A stretch of DNA of 64,000 nt from Dipylidium caninum (taxonomy: Eukaryota > Platyhelminthes > Cestoda > Cyclophyllidea > Dipylidiidae): positions 1 to 64,000 of the forward strand of contig QEYB01000182.1 in the NCBI GenBank assembly GCA_017562135.1. The letters are read 5' to 3'. The notes beneath the pieces were generated by a model that saw only the letters and a program-made list of their open reading frames with translations, had not been told where the DNA came from and did not search any database. Position 1 is the first letter of the stretch; each line of letters begins with the position of its first letter. Positions 14,362 through 27,316 of the stretch are shown here, piece after piece. The position numbers and the translations under genes are program-made.

Positions 14362-14399
14362 TTCAAATATTTCCTGGAAGGTAGTCTGAAATTGGGTGT

Positions 14400-17300
14400 G
14401 GCCGGATTCTAGTTGAATGGGTGGAATCATCGTACCAAAGGGCCAACACTTTTGAGCCTCGTTTGGAGAAGATTAATACTATGGGATGGACTATCTATTA
14501 ACAGAACGAAATACATAAAAGACTGGGTAGTTCTCCTCGGCAAACTGAGAGCAAACTGAGTTATTAAGACTACTGAAAGAGCATAACAGGGTCTGTACAC
14601 TTGGGTACGATTGCTAAATAGAGAGAAGGAAAACACAAAATTTCCTCATTCAGGAGCAAACCGTGGAATCGGTTTTGTCAAAAACATAATTGAATAAAAA
14701 AACTTGATGTCGACGGGAAAATGGGTGACTTTCCCCTCTTTTCCTTTGAAGCAATCGAGAGGCCATCACTTCAAAAGAATATAATAAATGTATTGAAAAC
14801 AGTTAAAAGTAGAAAAATTCCCAAAGGAAAAGTGAGATGGGGTTGTTGGTCTTTAAGACGATAAAACAGTGGTGTTGCCACTCTTCAGTTTTCTTGAAAG
14901 TCATAAGCCACTTCCCCCAAGATGCCCATTTGAAAGCAGGGAAAAACAGTAGCTTGGAAAAAACATTCTATATTTATATGTCCCATTTTAACGCAGTTAA
15001 AGGCAGGAGTGTTCACTCTCAAAAGTCTTCGGGCTTGGCCGACGGACCCCTTACTTAGTGTGGCTGTGCTGATTCCTTGGCCATTCTGAGCTCAAAGGGC
15101 GCGATCATGACTATCCTCGTAGTGGGAGAAAGGCAGAGTAAATTTTATTATTGCTGAGTGACGCCAATACCCATCTGAAAAGTGATTATCAATCGTCGTC
15201 ATAACATCGGCTTGATTTCAGTAATGCTGATGTTCTCTGAAAAGCAAGTATTTCGGATGGACACGGATATGCTGTGAAGACCTAACTCCAAAATCTGTTA
15301 ATTTTTGAATGGATACTTTAAATATATTTTTGCCTAAAATACCGCCTACTGCCTGCTCTCCATTGTAGTGAGGCCTGGGAGTATGGAGCTACCCTACGTT
15401 TACCGCATTAAGTGTCTTGACCTCAGAGGCAAGTGGGCAAACATAAACAAAGTTTATGTTTTATTTTTGGTCAATTGCTATTTTACTGTATATGTGCATA
15501 CGAATCTGATTTAAGATACCAGAAAGGAAAAGGCGGTGGCGCATAGGTTTGACGAAGAAAGAGAGTTCATTGAAGAGTTGTGTAAAACAGTGCGATGTGC
15601 GAAGTAGCGAGGTTACACACCAGATCTCAGAGGGCTAAAATGCTTTTTGGTCGTTCGTCTCACTCACCAGGCATGGGTCACTATTTTGAAATACGAGGAA
15701 AAAAGCTATTCATATCATCGCCAAGTTTTGTTATTATAATTAAGATAAGGTTTCCCTAACGTGCCAGATCAAGTGTATTGACGATGCCACTGGAAACAGA
15801 GGTTGGCCTTAGGTTGAATAGGTACAAGTGATCTTTGGCCTCGTGATCGCATCGTGCTGGAAATCTACAAACCACACAATATTATGAGCAAGTCCTCCCA
15901 AACAGTTGTTTGGCATATCTCTTTATATTTTAAATACACTCTCCGATGACACTTCATTTCGCTCAAGACGACATCGTCGTTCAGTTATCCAGTGTAGTCG
16001 TGGCCTACTTTAATTCATATAAGTAGGATCGGCTCCTAATTGGGCTATTTTAGCACATTCACTTGGGTCATTGTTTCTGACTGAAGCACATTGACACGGG
16101 ACAACATTTTGGTTTCATTAAATGGAAAGCAGGAGAGTCCACAGGTGTTCATGGAAGAAAAAAGTAAAAAGAGGAAATGAGGAAACCATTGGTTTAAGTA
16201 TATGTAGCTAGGCGCCCTTTGCGACTGCGCAGCTTCACCTTTCGTTCTTCCCAGACAGGAAGAGACACCGCCAAAACAAGGGTGATGTAGTAGAGATTCA
16301 TTCTTCAACACTGGGCCCTTTTTCAAGTTCACTCGTATCGGGAGATGGTGCGCTGTCATACTTTAAAAAGCCATCTGCTTTTTGAAATCTTTCACTGGCA
16401 AACGTTCCAAGAGGTGTTTTCGCTTCTTAAACTGAGGAACGGATGAATGATTTGTGTAACATTTTAATCAACTTACCTCTTTAGAATGGCCCAGTTCCTG
16501 TGAACTTAACTGTGAACTTTTATTGAAGGTCCAAGAGGACACAATTTTGAGTTGGAGAAAAGTGGTTTAGCACTAATCCACCTTCGCTGTCTTTTTATAT
16601 TCAGTCATCAAGAAAGGTCACTTAATGTCTTTGCCCTTTAGTTACGGTAACTCAACACAACAGCTGAGATTGGCACTCGAATAAATCAGCTTCGCCTGCT
16701 GACGCCGCCGATAGCCTCGCATAGGGCAACACCCAACACTGAGGAGATGACGGAGCCAACTGGGGAGGAACAGTTCTCGCTGACACGTGGCAGCTGTGGA
16801 CAGATGGCGCGTTTTCCGACCAAGCCTGCGGCCAAACCCTAAAGTCCTCATCATCTGCCTCAGAATGTCCTTGCCTGTACTTTGCCGTAGCAAAAGTTCA
16901 GGTCGGATTTTTTATTGTTCATTTGCCAAATAACCCTGTGTAATTGTGGCTTCCGGTCTTACTTCAAAATGCCTCCTCCGTCCTGCACCTATTTTGATCC
17001 ATAAAGAGAAAAAAAATAGCCACGGTTAAACCTTGTTACGGCTAGTTCCTCCTACCACTTGGAATGTCCTCAGGAGCAAGCATTCTTACGCAAATATTAA
17101 TCTTTAATTGAAGTACTGAAACCTCGTTGTTACTTATCTTTGTCAAGTAATATAAGACGAGCAGAGAACAATTAAAATGAAAATAAGATCAGGCTAATTA
17201 ATTTACTCTAGTTGAAGGGATTGCCTGAATTTGTTAATTAAAAGTGACAAGTGGACACAGAGAAAGTCAAAGAATAGATGCATTCATTCAAATAGCGCCT

Positions 17301-20300
17301 AACGAAGAAAGACTTTTCTCTTATGCGAAATGATATTCCCCCGAAATATTGTGTAGAAGAGGAGACGAAAGCGGTGAGGCAACGAAGAGCCGCCTATTCG
17401 CCTTCTCAGCCAGCAAGTGGGACGCCACTCGACCTGACCTCCGGGCAGTGGACATCACCCGCATGAGACGACGGATCGCACGCTGTGCAGCATGGAAGGC
17501 AACCCATTTTGAAGTAAGCTCCTATCAACAGGGCGGGTAACTGGTGTGCAGACAATAGACAACCAAATTTGTGTGCCTGTGTGTAGGTGTGCGTGTGTGT
17601 GTGAAATGCGTTGATGAGAAGACAAGAGGTCTCGATGGGGGAGACGCCTAACGGTGGGCGGTTAGTTCAACGAGGTGGTGAATGACTCAGAGCGTCTTAA
17701 TCTGAGAATAACACAGCCATGTTTAGGCGACTGTTGACAACCAGAAAGAGTTTTATTCGCAGACTAGTTGCTCTAGTGGAAATCATCGCAATCTTAAGCC
17801 GACTAGTGCAAAGGACTATCACAGATTCCCTTTACTTTGAGGATAACTTGAGGTGTAAAAAACATCAAACATATCTATTACATGCGTGAGCAGAATGCGA
17901 CATTTACTATGAAACGAACGTCTACCACCCATTTGGACTGCGTTTCGTACGAAGGACCTTCGGGGAGCCAGTGACGATGGAGGTTCCCAATTAAGCACGG
18001 GGAACTGAGAGTCCCCTCATACCTTGGCGTATCGCCCTGCTTCAATTCATCTACCCTGTATTCACAATAATTTACGGTGTGCCATATTTTCACACCGTTA
18101 CTCCAAATTACTTTACAGATCGGCGCTATTTTCGTCACGAGAGAAAAGCCTAAGGCACAGGGGAAGTGAAATCTAACAGTTCTCAGCAGATGTTTCCTCC
18201 GACACTCTCCCACGTGTTCGCATAAAAGCTCGTAAGAAATTTGGTTTCACATTTCACACGAAATTTCCTTCTTTGCTATTTAAAAAAAATGTCAAATGCA
18301 CCGCCGAAAATTTGAATCAGAAGAGAAATTTATTCGAGTGCACTCCAAATTTTCCTTTTGCCGTTGTGACACACACCTTGGCAGCCTGGCGTTCCTCCTT
18401 TACACCGGCGAAAAGGCCCTCTTTGGTGTTTCAACTCAGAGGCACCCATGGGAGGACTGGGAGTGCGGTAGGCGTAAGCAGGAGGTGAGGGAATACTCGC
18501 ACTCGGGTGGCAGTAGTTTATACAACCGCCTCCTACCCACCTCCAACGATTACCACCCACGAACCGCTGATCTTCACCATACTCCCACCAACAACGCCCT
18601 TCATTGGCAATATGGACTCCCGCAGCTTGAGGGGCGCTCCGCTTGGCACCGGAAAGCCAATTGAGCTGAGTCAACTGAGCTGAGGGCGGCGTCTGGGTGA
18701 AAGGCGATTAGCCCGGCACGGCACACCCAAGGTGCATTAATTTCGTTTGTGTCATTTGACTCTTGTTAAACTCACTAGATTAAACTTTACTTTAATTAAA
18801 AGTACAAAGTTTAACTATCGGTAGAAAATTAAGCAGGCTCTTTTAGTAAGATGCGACGTGTTTGAGGTGAGTAAATTAACACAGGGTCTTGGACACGTAA
18901 AAGTCCTAAGTCTCTCCCCAAAAACCATTTGGATATTTCCAAAGAAGTTGAAAAATTTTAGACGTGTCTTTGACCCCTACAGGTGAAGGAGGACCGCCAT
19001 AAGTTATGTTCCTCAGCCTTCTAGCCACACCCTTCATATAGACTGTCGGTCGTTGACGCCGGCTCCCAGTGAAGGTTTTGCATGAACCTTTGAATTAGTG
19101 AAGGGAGCCACCTCACTTGGCAAAAATTTACCTGGCAAAAGATGCAATAACGCGGCTGGAATGCGTTCACGTTCAGTGCCACCGACTTAGTAATTAATAA
19201 TTTTGCTACCAAAAATAGCAGAATCACTTTGTGAAAGAGACGAAAAAGCGGCAGAATCAAAGAAGTGAGCCACCGCCACTCTGAAGGGGACGTTCGTCTA
19301 TCATAAATTGTCGCAACACGATTGTCCCGGAAATAGAAGGAGCCCCAGTTACCGACAAAGTAGGTCTCCTAACTGATGGCAAATCAAAAGTCCGTAAGCA
19401 GGAAACAAAACACTGCAAAAAGTCAACTGATGACCCGTTGAGATTAAAGGCGAGTCTATTCAAAAAGAGGCATCAGTTAATGCATAATTCAGGAATATCC
19501 TATCAGGTGAATATGGCGTCACATCTCCGCGTCGAAGTTCTGCATTAAAACTAAGTGACAAAGGCTGCTTACCAAATTTTTGATAATAGCCTAAATGGAA
19601 TCGGAATGAAGAAAGGTTTGGTGATTTCAAGCGACCAAACGAGGTGAAAAGTTTCAAATCTGACCAATACTTCAAGATTAATTGGTTCGACCGAAAAGTC
19701 TGTGCCGTAGTCTTGTTGTATCCACACTTTACCAGCACACAGACTCTGAAAGCTTGTAAGACATTAAATTGCAATGCCTTCCTTGCAAATGCACAGTTTA
19801 GCTTCGATCGCAGAGCGCTAGGCGTCTCCCAGCTTAAGAACACCCTAAAACTTCAGCGTTATTTGGCAAGTGAATGGGCGTAGGCGCTCTAGCGATAGGC
19901 AAAAATACTGGTTCAAAAACTCCAATAATCTCCCATTGAAAACAAATTTACCCGGTGAAAAAGACTGCGAAAGTTATTGTATTGCGTCACTGCGCGATTT
20001 ATACATGTGGAGAACTAGCCATCTTAAGTTTAGGTTGCATGGACTTTTGTAACTACTTGCCAACATCTTAACCCATGTGTTGATTACTGCCTCGAGAAGA
20101 TGTTGTGGCAACAACTAGATCAGGCAAATAATAAAAACAGGGGAGCCAAAGTAGGTCCATAAGCAAAAGTCACAAATGCTAAATAAAAGTATTTAATTCG
20201 AATCTGGCTTGTGAAGTCATACAACCCCGCTCCCAAATAGAAGAGACGAGACAAAAACGAAAGAAGGGATGAAAAGCTTCCTGAAAGCGATATGTAAATT

Positions 20301-20500
20301 TTGGATGTCAGAAATACCTGCCATTCATCGTGTATGATGTATGAATCTTTGTGCGTGCACAAGCATCAGGGAAAATGAGCACTTTAGTTAAAATGAAGCA
20401 ACACAAAATACTACTAGTTGGATAAAATCCCACTCAAAGGGAAAAGATGGACAGGGTAAACGGGGAGGTAGTAGATACGCACACCAATGGAATGGACATT
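14400..20500. other. Region with no recognised gene
   Basis: Between TPPP and FBXO4 I recognise no protein. Several 80-127-codon frames exist (for example minus 17878-18213, 19460-19843 and 19257-19463, plus 18296-18664). None shows a domain, a coherent splice structure or a codon pattern that separates it from the opposite-strand frame over the same DNA. A slightly GC-richer patch around 16680-16880 and 17350-17540 could be a remnant of something coding, but I cannot name it. Confidence 0.45.
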
Positions 20501-20542
20501 TTTAAAGTTATTGTTAGTAGTTCACAATGGTTCTTCACCAGT

Positions 20543-20548
20543 TTTATT
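20543..20548 (-). terminator. Putative polyadenylation signal of FBXO4
   Basis: On the minus strand this reads AATAAA, about 130 bp downstream of the FBXO4 stop codon at 20681. It is the nearest canonical signal and therefore the likely mRNA 3' end determinant; the cleavage site is not determined. Confidence 0.5.
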
Positions 20549-20680
20549 TATGAAAGACATAAAAAACCAATTTAACAGGGACAGCGTCGACGTCACCCTT
20601 CCGGATTCGACACAGCCACGGGTCGCAGATACTCTAAATTCAACCACATTAGGCTCTGAATAAGAGTTTTGATATCATTG

Positions 20681-22186
20681 CTAGAACACTTCTGCAACCT
20701 CCAAGGGTTTTGGGAGCTCGAAGAGTTTCAAAGCTGAAATAACCAATAGGATGGAGTCGTGCCAAGCTTCCGTGTATTCTGCCCCACTGTAGCTGTCCCG
20801 ATTCACCAACTCCGACTTCAACACTACTGGCGAGGACTGTGACGACGTCGTTGCAATTGCATTTGGGGTCTTCTGGAACTTGATATCCTCCTTCGGCATG
20901 ATGTAGAGCACAACTATTGGGATGCGACGAGCCGTGCGCTCTGGGAAGGCGCGCAACACTGCTCTCAACTCGTAGTAAAGAAATGTCAACTGCTCCGCTG
21001 ATTCTCTGGCATCGATGGCATAGATAAGACCGTCCAACTTGCGACAGATTTCCCGCATCTCATGCGTCACCTCCAAATGCGGTAGTAACATCTCTGGGGC
21101 TACGTCGTGATCTCCTTCGTTCCCCTCCTGCTCTTGGTGGAAGAAAAGTCTGCTTACACGCAAACGAGTATACTGATCATTGAAGACGTGCTTCAAGTGT
21201 GGTGGTAAAGAATAAAGGTACGAAAGATCAAAAGTAAAATCGTCGTGTTGGTGGCATTGACAAGGATGCTCAGTAGAATGATGAATAAGTGGTGTCGAGC
21301 CACGCTCTGCCTCAATAGGTCGGATTGTGGGCGTTGTGGGAGTTGTGGGCGCAGATAAACAGGACGTAAATCGACTAGTGGATGACGCGTTCGAGGGCTT
21401 CGAAGAGTCGCAAGAAACCTTTCTTGTGGAACCCGAGCATCGTGTAGACCCATCCATCACAGCGTGTTGTGCTTGGGCAAAGAGTCTCAAAGTAATGCCT
21501 GACTCGAAACCCATATGCCCAGTAAAGACATTAATGGGCTCGAAGGAGCGTGTTCGTGTGTCTACCATCTTCCAGAAGAGACGACTTGTCCATCGATGAT
21601 CCAATCCTGGCCCAAAAAGCGCGAATCGTGGACGATTAGGTGAAGCTCCAGTGGTAGACGTATTAGCGGGATTCGAGTGGCGGAAAGGGAAGAGGCCTCG
21701 AACGTGGTATATGATGGAACGAGCAATGGCGGAGAGATGAGAGGTAGGTGTTTCCGGAACTGAAGAAAGTTGAAGAGCAACACCAGCTTCGGCACTACCA
21801 CTACCACCGTCACATTTAGGAATGTATTGAATTAGAAAGCGATAGACAGTGCGCGGGTGAATGGAGGAGGGATCATGGCGCGGACTTTCGGGTAAGGGGA
21901 TAGGCATGTCACGGGGAGGAGGTTCACGACAGACAATAGTACACCAACGGGTCTCAAAAAGCTTAACTTGCCAAAGGTGCCAATCAAACGAGAGGCGCCG
22001 CCATCGTCGACACACCTGGCCGCATACCAGTAGTTGGTCGGGATCAAGAAAGGAAAAAATGTGCAACACCATTTCGTTAGGCAGGCGGGAAAAAGGGTCT
22101 GTGGAACATCCCATATCGTTCGCCTCAGGCGCCGAGTAGGATGACTTAGTGAACAGCAAGGGAGGTGGCGCTGTCCTTAAAGGCAT
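20681..22186 (-). CDS. FBXO4: F-box only protein 4 homologue (SCF adaptor), intronless
   Basis: A 501-residue single-exon protein. The F-box is at about residues 34-75 (LPNEMVLHIFSFLDPDQLLV, then VCRRWRRL) and should bind SKP1. Residues 187-195 read RFALFGPGL, the signature that opens the FBXO4-specific C-terminal atypical GTPase-like domain. It is followed by a TSRLFWKM segment and GFESGITLRL, corresponding to the SGVNFQL region of vertebrate FBXO4. Later come DGLIYAIDARES and IPIVVLYIMPKEDIK, matching the hydrophobic strands of that fold. A low-complexity Ser/Thr insert at about 245-295 makes the protein longer than the ~390-residue human one. In vertebrates FBXO4 recruits substrates such as TRF1; substrates here are unknown. 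The first ATG of the open frame is used as the start. Absence of introns contrasts with neighbours that have many. Confidence 0.85.
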   Translation of the reverse strand: MPLRTAPPPLLFTKSSYSAPEANDMGCSTDPFSRLPNEMVLHIFSFLDPDQLLVCGQVCRRWRRLSFDWHLWQVKLFETRWCTIVCREPPPRDMPIPLPESPRHDPSSIHPRTVYRFLIQYIPKCDGGSGSAEAGVALQLSSVPETPTSHLSAIARSIIYHVRGLFPFRHSNPANTSTTGASPNRPRFALFGPGLDHRWTSRLFWKMVDTRTRSFEPINVFTGHMGFESGITLRLFAQAQHAVMDGSTRCSGSTRKVSCDSSKPSNASSTSRFTSCLSAPTTPTTPTIRPIEAERGSTPLIHHSTEHPCQCHQHDDFTFDLSYLYSLPPHLKHVFNDQYTRLRVSRLFFHQEQEGNEGDHDVAPEMLLPHLEVTHEMREICRKLDGLIYAIDARESAEQLTFLYYELRAVLRAFPERTARRIPIVVLYIMPKEDIKFQKTPNAIATTSSQSSPVVLKSELVNRDSYSGAEYTEAWHDSILLVISALKLFELPKPLEVAEVF

Positions 22187-22189
22187 AGC

Positions 22190-24950
22190 TTCGTGCTAGC
22201 CTACAATAAAATCAAGCATCTTTACTGAATATGTATCTAAAGATTTCTAAGGTTTAAGCAATATCTGTCAACTGGTGGTTTAGCATCTACGTCATTCATT
22301 TGTTTGACTCCAGCAATACAAAAACGCAGTGCATATTCCCAAAAATTCATTATATGTGCGTCAAAATTGTAAGGTGTTTTCTAATCTAGAGATAATTTAT
22401 TTTCCTGTCTTTGAGTCATAGTAGAACAGCTCCTTAAGGGAATATACAAGTCATGAAATTATGTCAAAAGAATTTTAACCTCTAAATCTTCAAAAAGTGA
22501 TACGATACAAAATATTTAATGTCATTTCAAAATGAGGACAAGAATAAGATCCACGCAACAAGGCGGAAATAAAGGTCCTGGTTATAGGTCAATTATCCAA
22601 GTAATGGTGAGATTGTTCCCTTGCTTCGATTAGACTAATATATTAAATTAAAATGAGAAACACAACATAAGAAGGTGAAAATTATTTAAATACAGGTACA
22701 ATGAAAAGATTAAGACAGATTGTATGCGCGACCAAGAGCTACAACTTACGAAAAAATGCTGTAAAAGTAGTCTTGTCACCAGTTGCGAAAAACAATATCT
22801 ATAACTTCATCGGTACTAAAGTAGGCGGACACACTAAAAAATCTTCGACATGACAGAGTAAGCAAAATCCGAGGAACAGCGAACATATGCCTCAAATTGT
22901 AAAGAAAGTCTTTATTTGAAGTAGCACAGAATGTTTGTCTTATCCCACACCTCGGTTCAGATAAACGTATACTCCATCAATCTACTCGGATAACCTCTTA
23001 GTTAATAAGTCAAGACCCGGGCGCTCACAAAAAAATCGACCAATTTATGGTAATTGAAGACGGTCACAAAGAATCAAGTCGTCTACTTCTACCAAATTAC
23101 CGGCGCAAATAGCAAAAAATCTTTGAGTTCGATGTCTCCGTCTGTGTTACAAAAAGTAACGAAAAAGCGATCTGTCTAAATCAACATTAGTAGCAATAGA
23201 TAAAATAGTGTTGGCGAAAGAGTAATCAATTTTCCACCGTCAACGGTAAACAACATTGTTCTGAAACCACAATACCTCAAACTCAAAAATGCGTTTCAGT
23301 AGAGGCGCAATATTCCATTAATAATGTTCAGTAAGATTGTGGTATTTGATGAATAAACAGCCTTAGTGGTAATTTCAACAGATAAGGACCCAATATGAAA
23401 AATTCGATCGATGTCCAAAAACCTCGGGATATTTTACAGGTGCGTAAATGGAAACAGTATTCCGAAAAACATGCCGGAAAAATACAAAAATATAAATCAC
23501 ATTACAGGTAGTGTAATTCTTTCCTATCAAGCGTGGGCATCATTTATGGCAAAAAGAAGCCCGATCTTGACAGAAGCACAAGACTATTGCCATAAAAAAT
23601 TAAAAAGATTAGTTATTGGAATAAACTAGAAAGGCACGCGGAATCGAAGACATTACCGGAGGAAATCAAAACACAAGAATTTTTGACGGGAATTTCTGAG
23701 GATTAGAAAGTAATCAAGGTATATAGAAATCTGGGCGTCGTAAGAAAAAGGCCCTGCTCCAAGACGAATATAAGTAAAACTTGTGGGTTAAAAATTTCGA
23801 AATAAGCATTCCTGGGAAAGTATTGAATACCGTGATTGCAAGAAACAATTTACAAACATAGGCAGAAATGCAACTTTAAGAGAAGCCGAAACAATTAACC
23901 AAAATGAGAGAGAGGGAGTGCGGGGCATCCTGTTCGTTCCATACGACCATACATAAAAAATAGACAGCTAATAAAAGCGAATTATGACCAATATCGAAGG
24001 CGGTATCTCCGTGACTAAATGTACAGTTCACTAAGTTAAAATAATCTAAGGGACTCGTATTCAAGGGTGTTGATGGTAACAAAAGATGACACAACAGAAC
24101 CCAAGTTGAATACAACGACGGCTGACTAAACTTTAGGAAACGAGAGAACCATGCGTTACTAAGCGAAAAACACAACTGTATAACAAACCATAACGGACTG
24201 CTTGGAAAAATTCGACGTACAATGGACGCTGATCCGTTTACCAACAAGAAAAACTGATATGAATTTGCAACAGCAGCAGGGGACGATCTAGCGTATTATT
24301 TGAAATGGGAGCCTCGTTATCAAATCCTGCGTGGTATAGATCAATCATCCAAACAAAATGTCGACCTGTGTGGATATTTTGGCGTTTAGCTTTTGGCCTA
24401 AAAAACGCGGAGGCTTTACCGCCCCGTGGCACGGCACGTTTTCCGAGCCTACAGGTAATTAATTTCGAACCTGGCTACGACGAACCGGGTCCCCACCCAA
24501 ATATCCACGAAAGGCAGGCATGGGACTCTGTGAGATATACTTGCCGCACGTGACACTAAACTAAAGTTTTTAAATTCTGTTTTTCGATTAATCATCCGCA
24601 TCCGTAATCAGACTAGCGTCGCAAATTGTTAGAAATACCAGCGACTCTTATATTCTATACACAATTTTATTTCTAGTCCGTTTACTTCTCTGATGATCAC
24701 GAAACTAATTGTAGTTTATATTTAGCACTTGTCGTTCTAACGATGCCCCTTAAATTTAAGTGCCTTTTTCAAATATTGTCTCTTATATAAGTCTTAAAAT
24801 GTTCCATTTAAGTCATACTGCTGTGTTTACTAGATCGTCTCATTTCGCTCGTCTCATGCATTTGCTTCGTTATTTAGAATGTTCAAGGATTTGCGTGTTT
24901 TGCTTTCTACCGCCTACTTCAAAAGCCTTCGGTCAAGTGTTCATTGCTTA
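22190..24950. other. AT-rich intergenic region between FBXO4 and POC1
   Basis: The two genes diverge across about 2.7 kb. No frame longer than 123 codons occurs, and none resembles a known family. Both promoters and any 5' UTR exons should lie here, but I see no specific element I can name. Confidence 0.5.
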
Positions 24951-24951
24951 G

Positions 24952-27316
24952 ATGGTAGCTTTTACTTTTAGCAGTGTTTTACATTAGACTGACCCTTCTC
25001 TGCAAATACATTTTAAAGGTCACCGAGGCGGCGTCACTAATGTTAGCTTTAATCCGAATGGAAGACAATTAGGTTTGTCGGTTCGGCTCTAATATCTTGA
25101 AGTCTCGTCATCTCTTGATAATACCTTGATGTTATGGAATATCAAGCCCCAGACTCGGGCGTATAGATTTACTGGACACGACGATGCCGTTCTTTGCGCT
25201 TGCTTCTCTTCGAGTGGTGAAGTAATCGCATCTGCCTCAAAGGATCGTACAGTGAAATTATGGATTCCCAGTGTGTAAGAGATTGCTCAATAACTGTGTC
25301 AATATTTTAGCAAAGGCGAGTCGGTTACCTTTCGGGCTCACACGGCAGCTGTTAGATGGGTAGATTTGTCGTCTGACAGTACCCACCTTTGTACAGCTTC
25401 TTCTGATAAATCAGTTAAAGTGTGGAATGTTCAACGACAAAAATTTGTTTACAGTTTAAATAAACATGTCAATTGGGTTCGCTGTTGCAAGTATGTTTAT
25501 TTTTTGCTGTAATTTGTTGAAAACAGGTTTTCGCCCGATTCACAGCTTATTTTATCGAGTTCCGACGACAAGACTACTCGTTTGTGGGATTGTCGTAACC
25601 AAGAGTGTGTGAATGTTTTTACCGAAACAGGAAGTTATGCAAACCATGTTGATTTTCATCCCAGCGAGACTTGTTTCGCTTCTGGGAGTTCAAATTCAAC
25701 TGTTAAGGTCTGGGATTTACGTATGCGGCGACTAATTCAGCAGTATAATGGTAAGCGTTGCTTTTTTTCTTAAATTTGTAGACCATTCGGCGCCTATTCA
25801 AAAGGTGGCATTCCATCCTTCTGGTACTTATCTCCTCTCCGCTTCGGAAGACTCTACAATGAAGATATTTGACCTCCTCGAAGGTCGTCCCATATATACC
25901 CTCAGCGGCCACAAGGGCGTGGTTAGTGCTGCAGCCTTTTCTGCCTCAGGCGAACATTTTGCCTCTGGTGGGGCCGACGAACAGGTAAGTCATATTACCT
26001 CTTTCAAGTAAGGCTATCAATTAATATTAAGTAAGCATTATTTTCTTGCAGGTTTTCCTTTGGAAGACTAACTTCGATGAATTTTCTGAATCATCTAACC
26101 ATCCTCGTGACTCTGTGATAGCCACAACACGCATACGCAAGTCAATTTTGACGGAACGACGACCTATTCCTGACGCCTATTGTAGCCAACGTTACGCAGA
26201 CGATGCCGGGCCAAGTAACATTGTCACAACCAGCCATTATCCCCACTCTTCGATTAGTGAGAAGATAAACAAGTCTTCTGAGAACCCTGCTGTCGAGATT
26301 GCCGACTCGTCTCATATTCCTACTGTTTTAAATACTCCGCCCGCGCCCTTAGAGAAGCCAATTTCTCGACATTTTTATTCAGGGGTTAGATTTTCTTAAC
26401 GTGGAAATTAGCCCCGTAGTATAAAACTATCAAATTGTTAAGTAATGTTTTTCCGACGTATACTTACATGTAAATGCATGATCCTTCAAATCTCATTTGC
26501 AATCAGTAATTCGTAGTTTTTTTGTCATCCTTTTGAAACCGCCCGTGGTCTGGGTAGTTCATTTGTTTCATTTTTGTATTTAATGAACCATTTTTTGAGA
26601 GGTTAGGTAGCCGTCATAAAGCATAATTTACTCCATATTATTATAAATAGGGACCACTTATTTGGCTTTGCTGTTCCACTTGTTATTTGAATTATTTTAT
26701 TGGTGAAGTTTCCAACTAAGAGGACACTTACGGTTTTTGATATGTATTGACGTAAACCTGACTCTCGGAACATTCTATTTCCTTGCAGAAAAGTTGCCAA
26801 CATCAAAGCGGCGGTGACTCTAACGCTGCTTGTGATCAACCCCAGATATCGAACCAAGGATCTGTCTCAACACTTCCCGAATGCATCGCCTCCGCTCTTG
26901 CCAATATGACGGCTCAACTGAACATTCTTACACAGGTAGGTCTACTCTTAAATGCCTTTAGTATTATTTTTCACATATAGGTAATCACGTCGGCAGGAGT
27001 TCATTCCTTGTTTAAAACTCTAGTACTAAAATACTAGACTGTCTATCTGTTTTCAATGTTTCTGTTCTTTTTTTACACTGAACTTTATCGTCGTTTGATA
27101 ATCTAACAGTCGCATATATGAAAAGAATTTGTAGTATAATGTGGCAAAGTTTTCACGTGAAAGCAGGGCTCCTATAAATGCTGTCTTATAACTGGTTGAT
27201 GTCAGTTAACGAAGTCTCTCTGTTAACTGCGTCTTCAATATTTTCAACTTTAGACTGTGTCGATTTTGGAGCAGCGGTTGACCATGCTGGAGGATACTTT
27301 AGGTCAAAATAAGTGA
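24952..27316 (+). CDS. POC1: POC1 centriolar WD40-repeat protein
   Basis: A conserved centriole and basal-body protein needed for centriole stability and ciliogenesis. Nine exons fit in phase: 24952-24954, 24988-25072, 25103-25274, 25311-25490, 25527-25750, 25782-25984, 26052-26384, 26789-26935, 27254-27316, giving about 469 residues. The inferred first exon is just the ATG, joined across a 33-bp intron to [13 protein letters not shown], which parallels the N-terminus of human POC1A. WD40 repeats fill the first ~300 residues ([80 protein letters not shown]). A poorly conserved linker follows. The last two exons encode the POC1 C-terminal coiled coil ([14 protein letters not shown] plus [16 protein letters not shown]). 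Introns 1-5 are 33, 30, 36, 36 and 31 bp. The family call is firm; the ATG-only exon is inferred. Confidence 0.93.

Noticed and set aside
19257..19843. Consecutive minus-strand frames of 127 and 68 codons
   Set aside because: They overlap by an ATGA junction like a bacterial operon, but the residues match nothing I know and the context is a eukaryotic genome.
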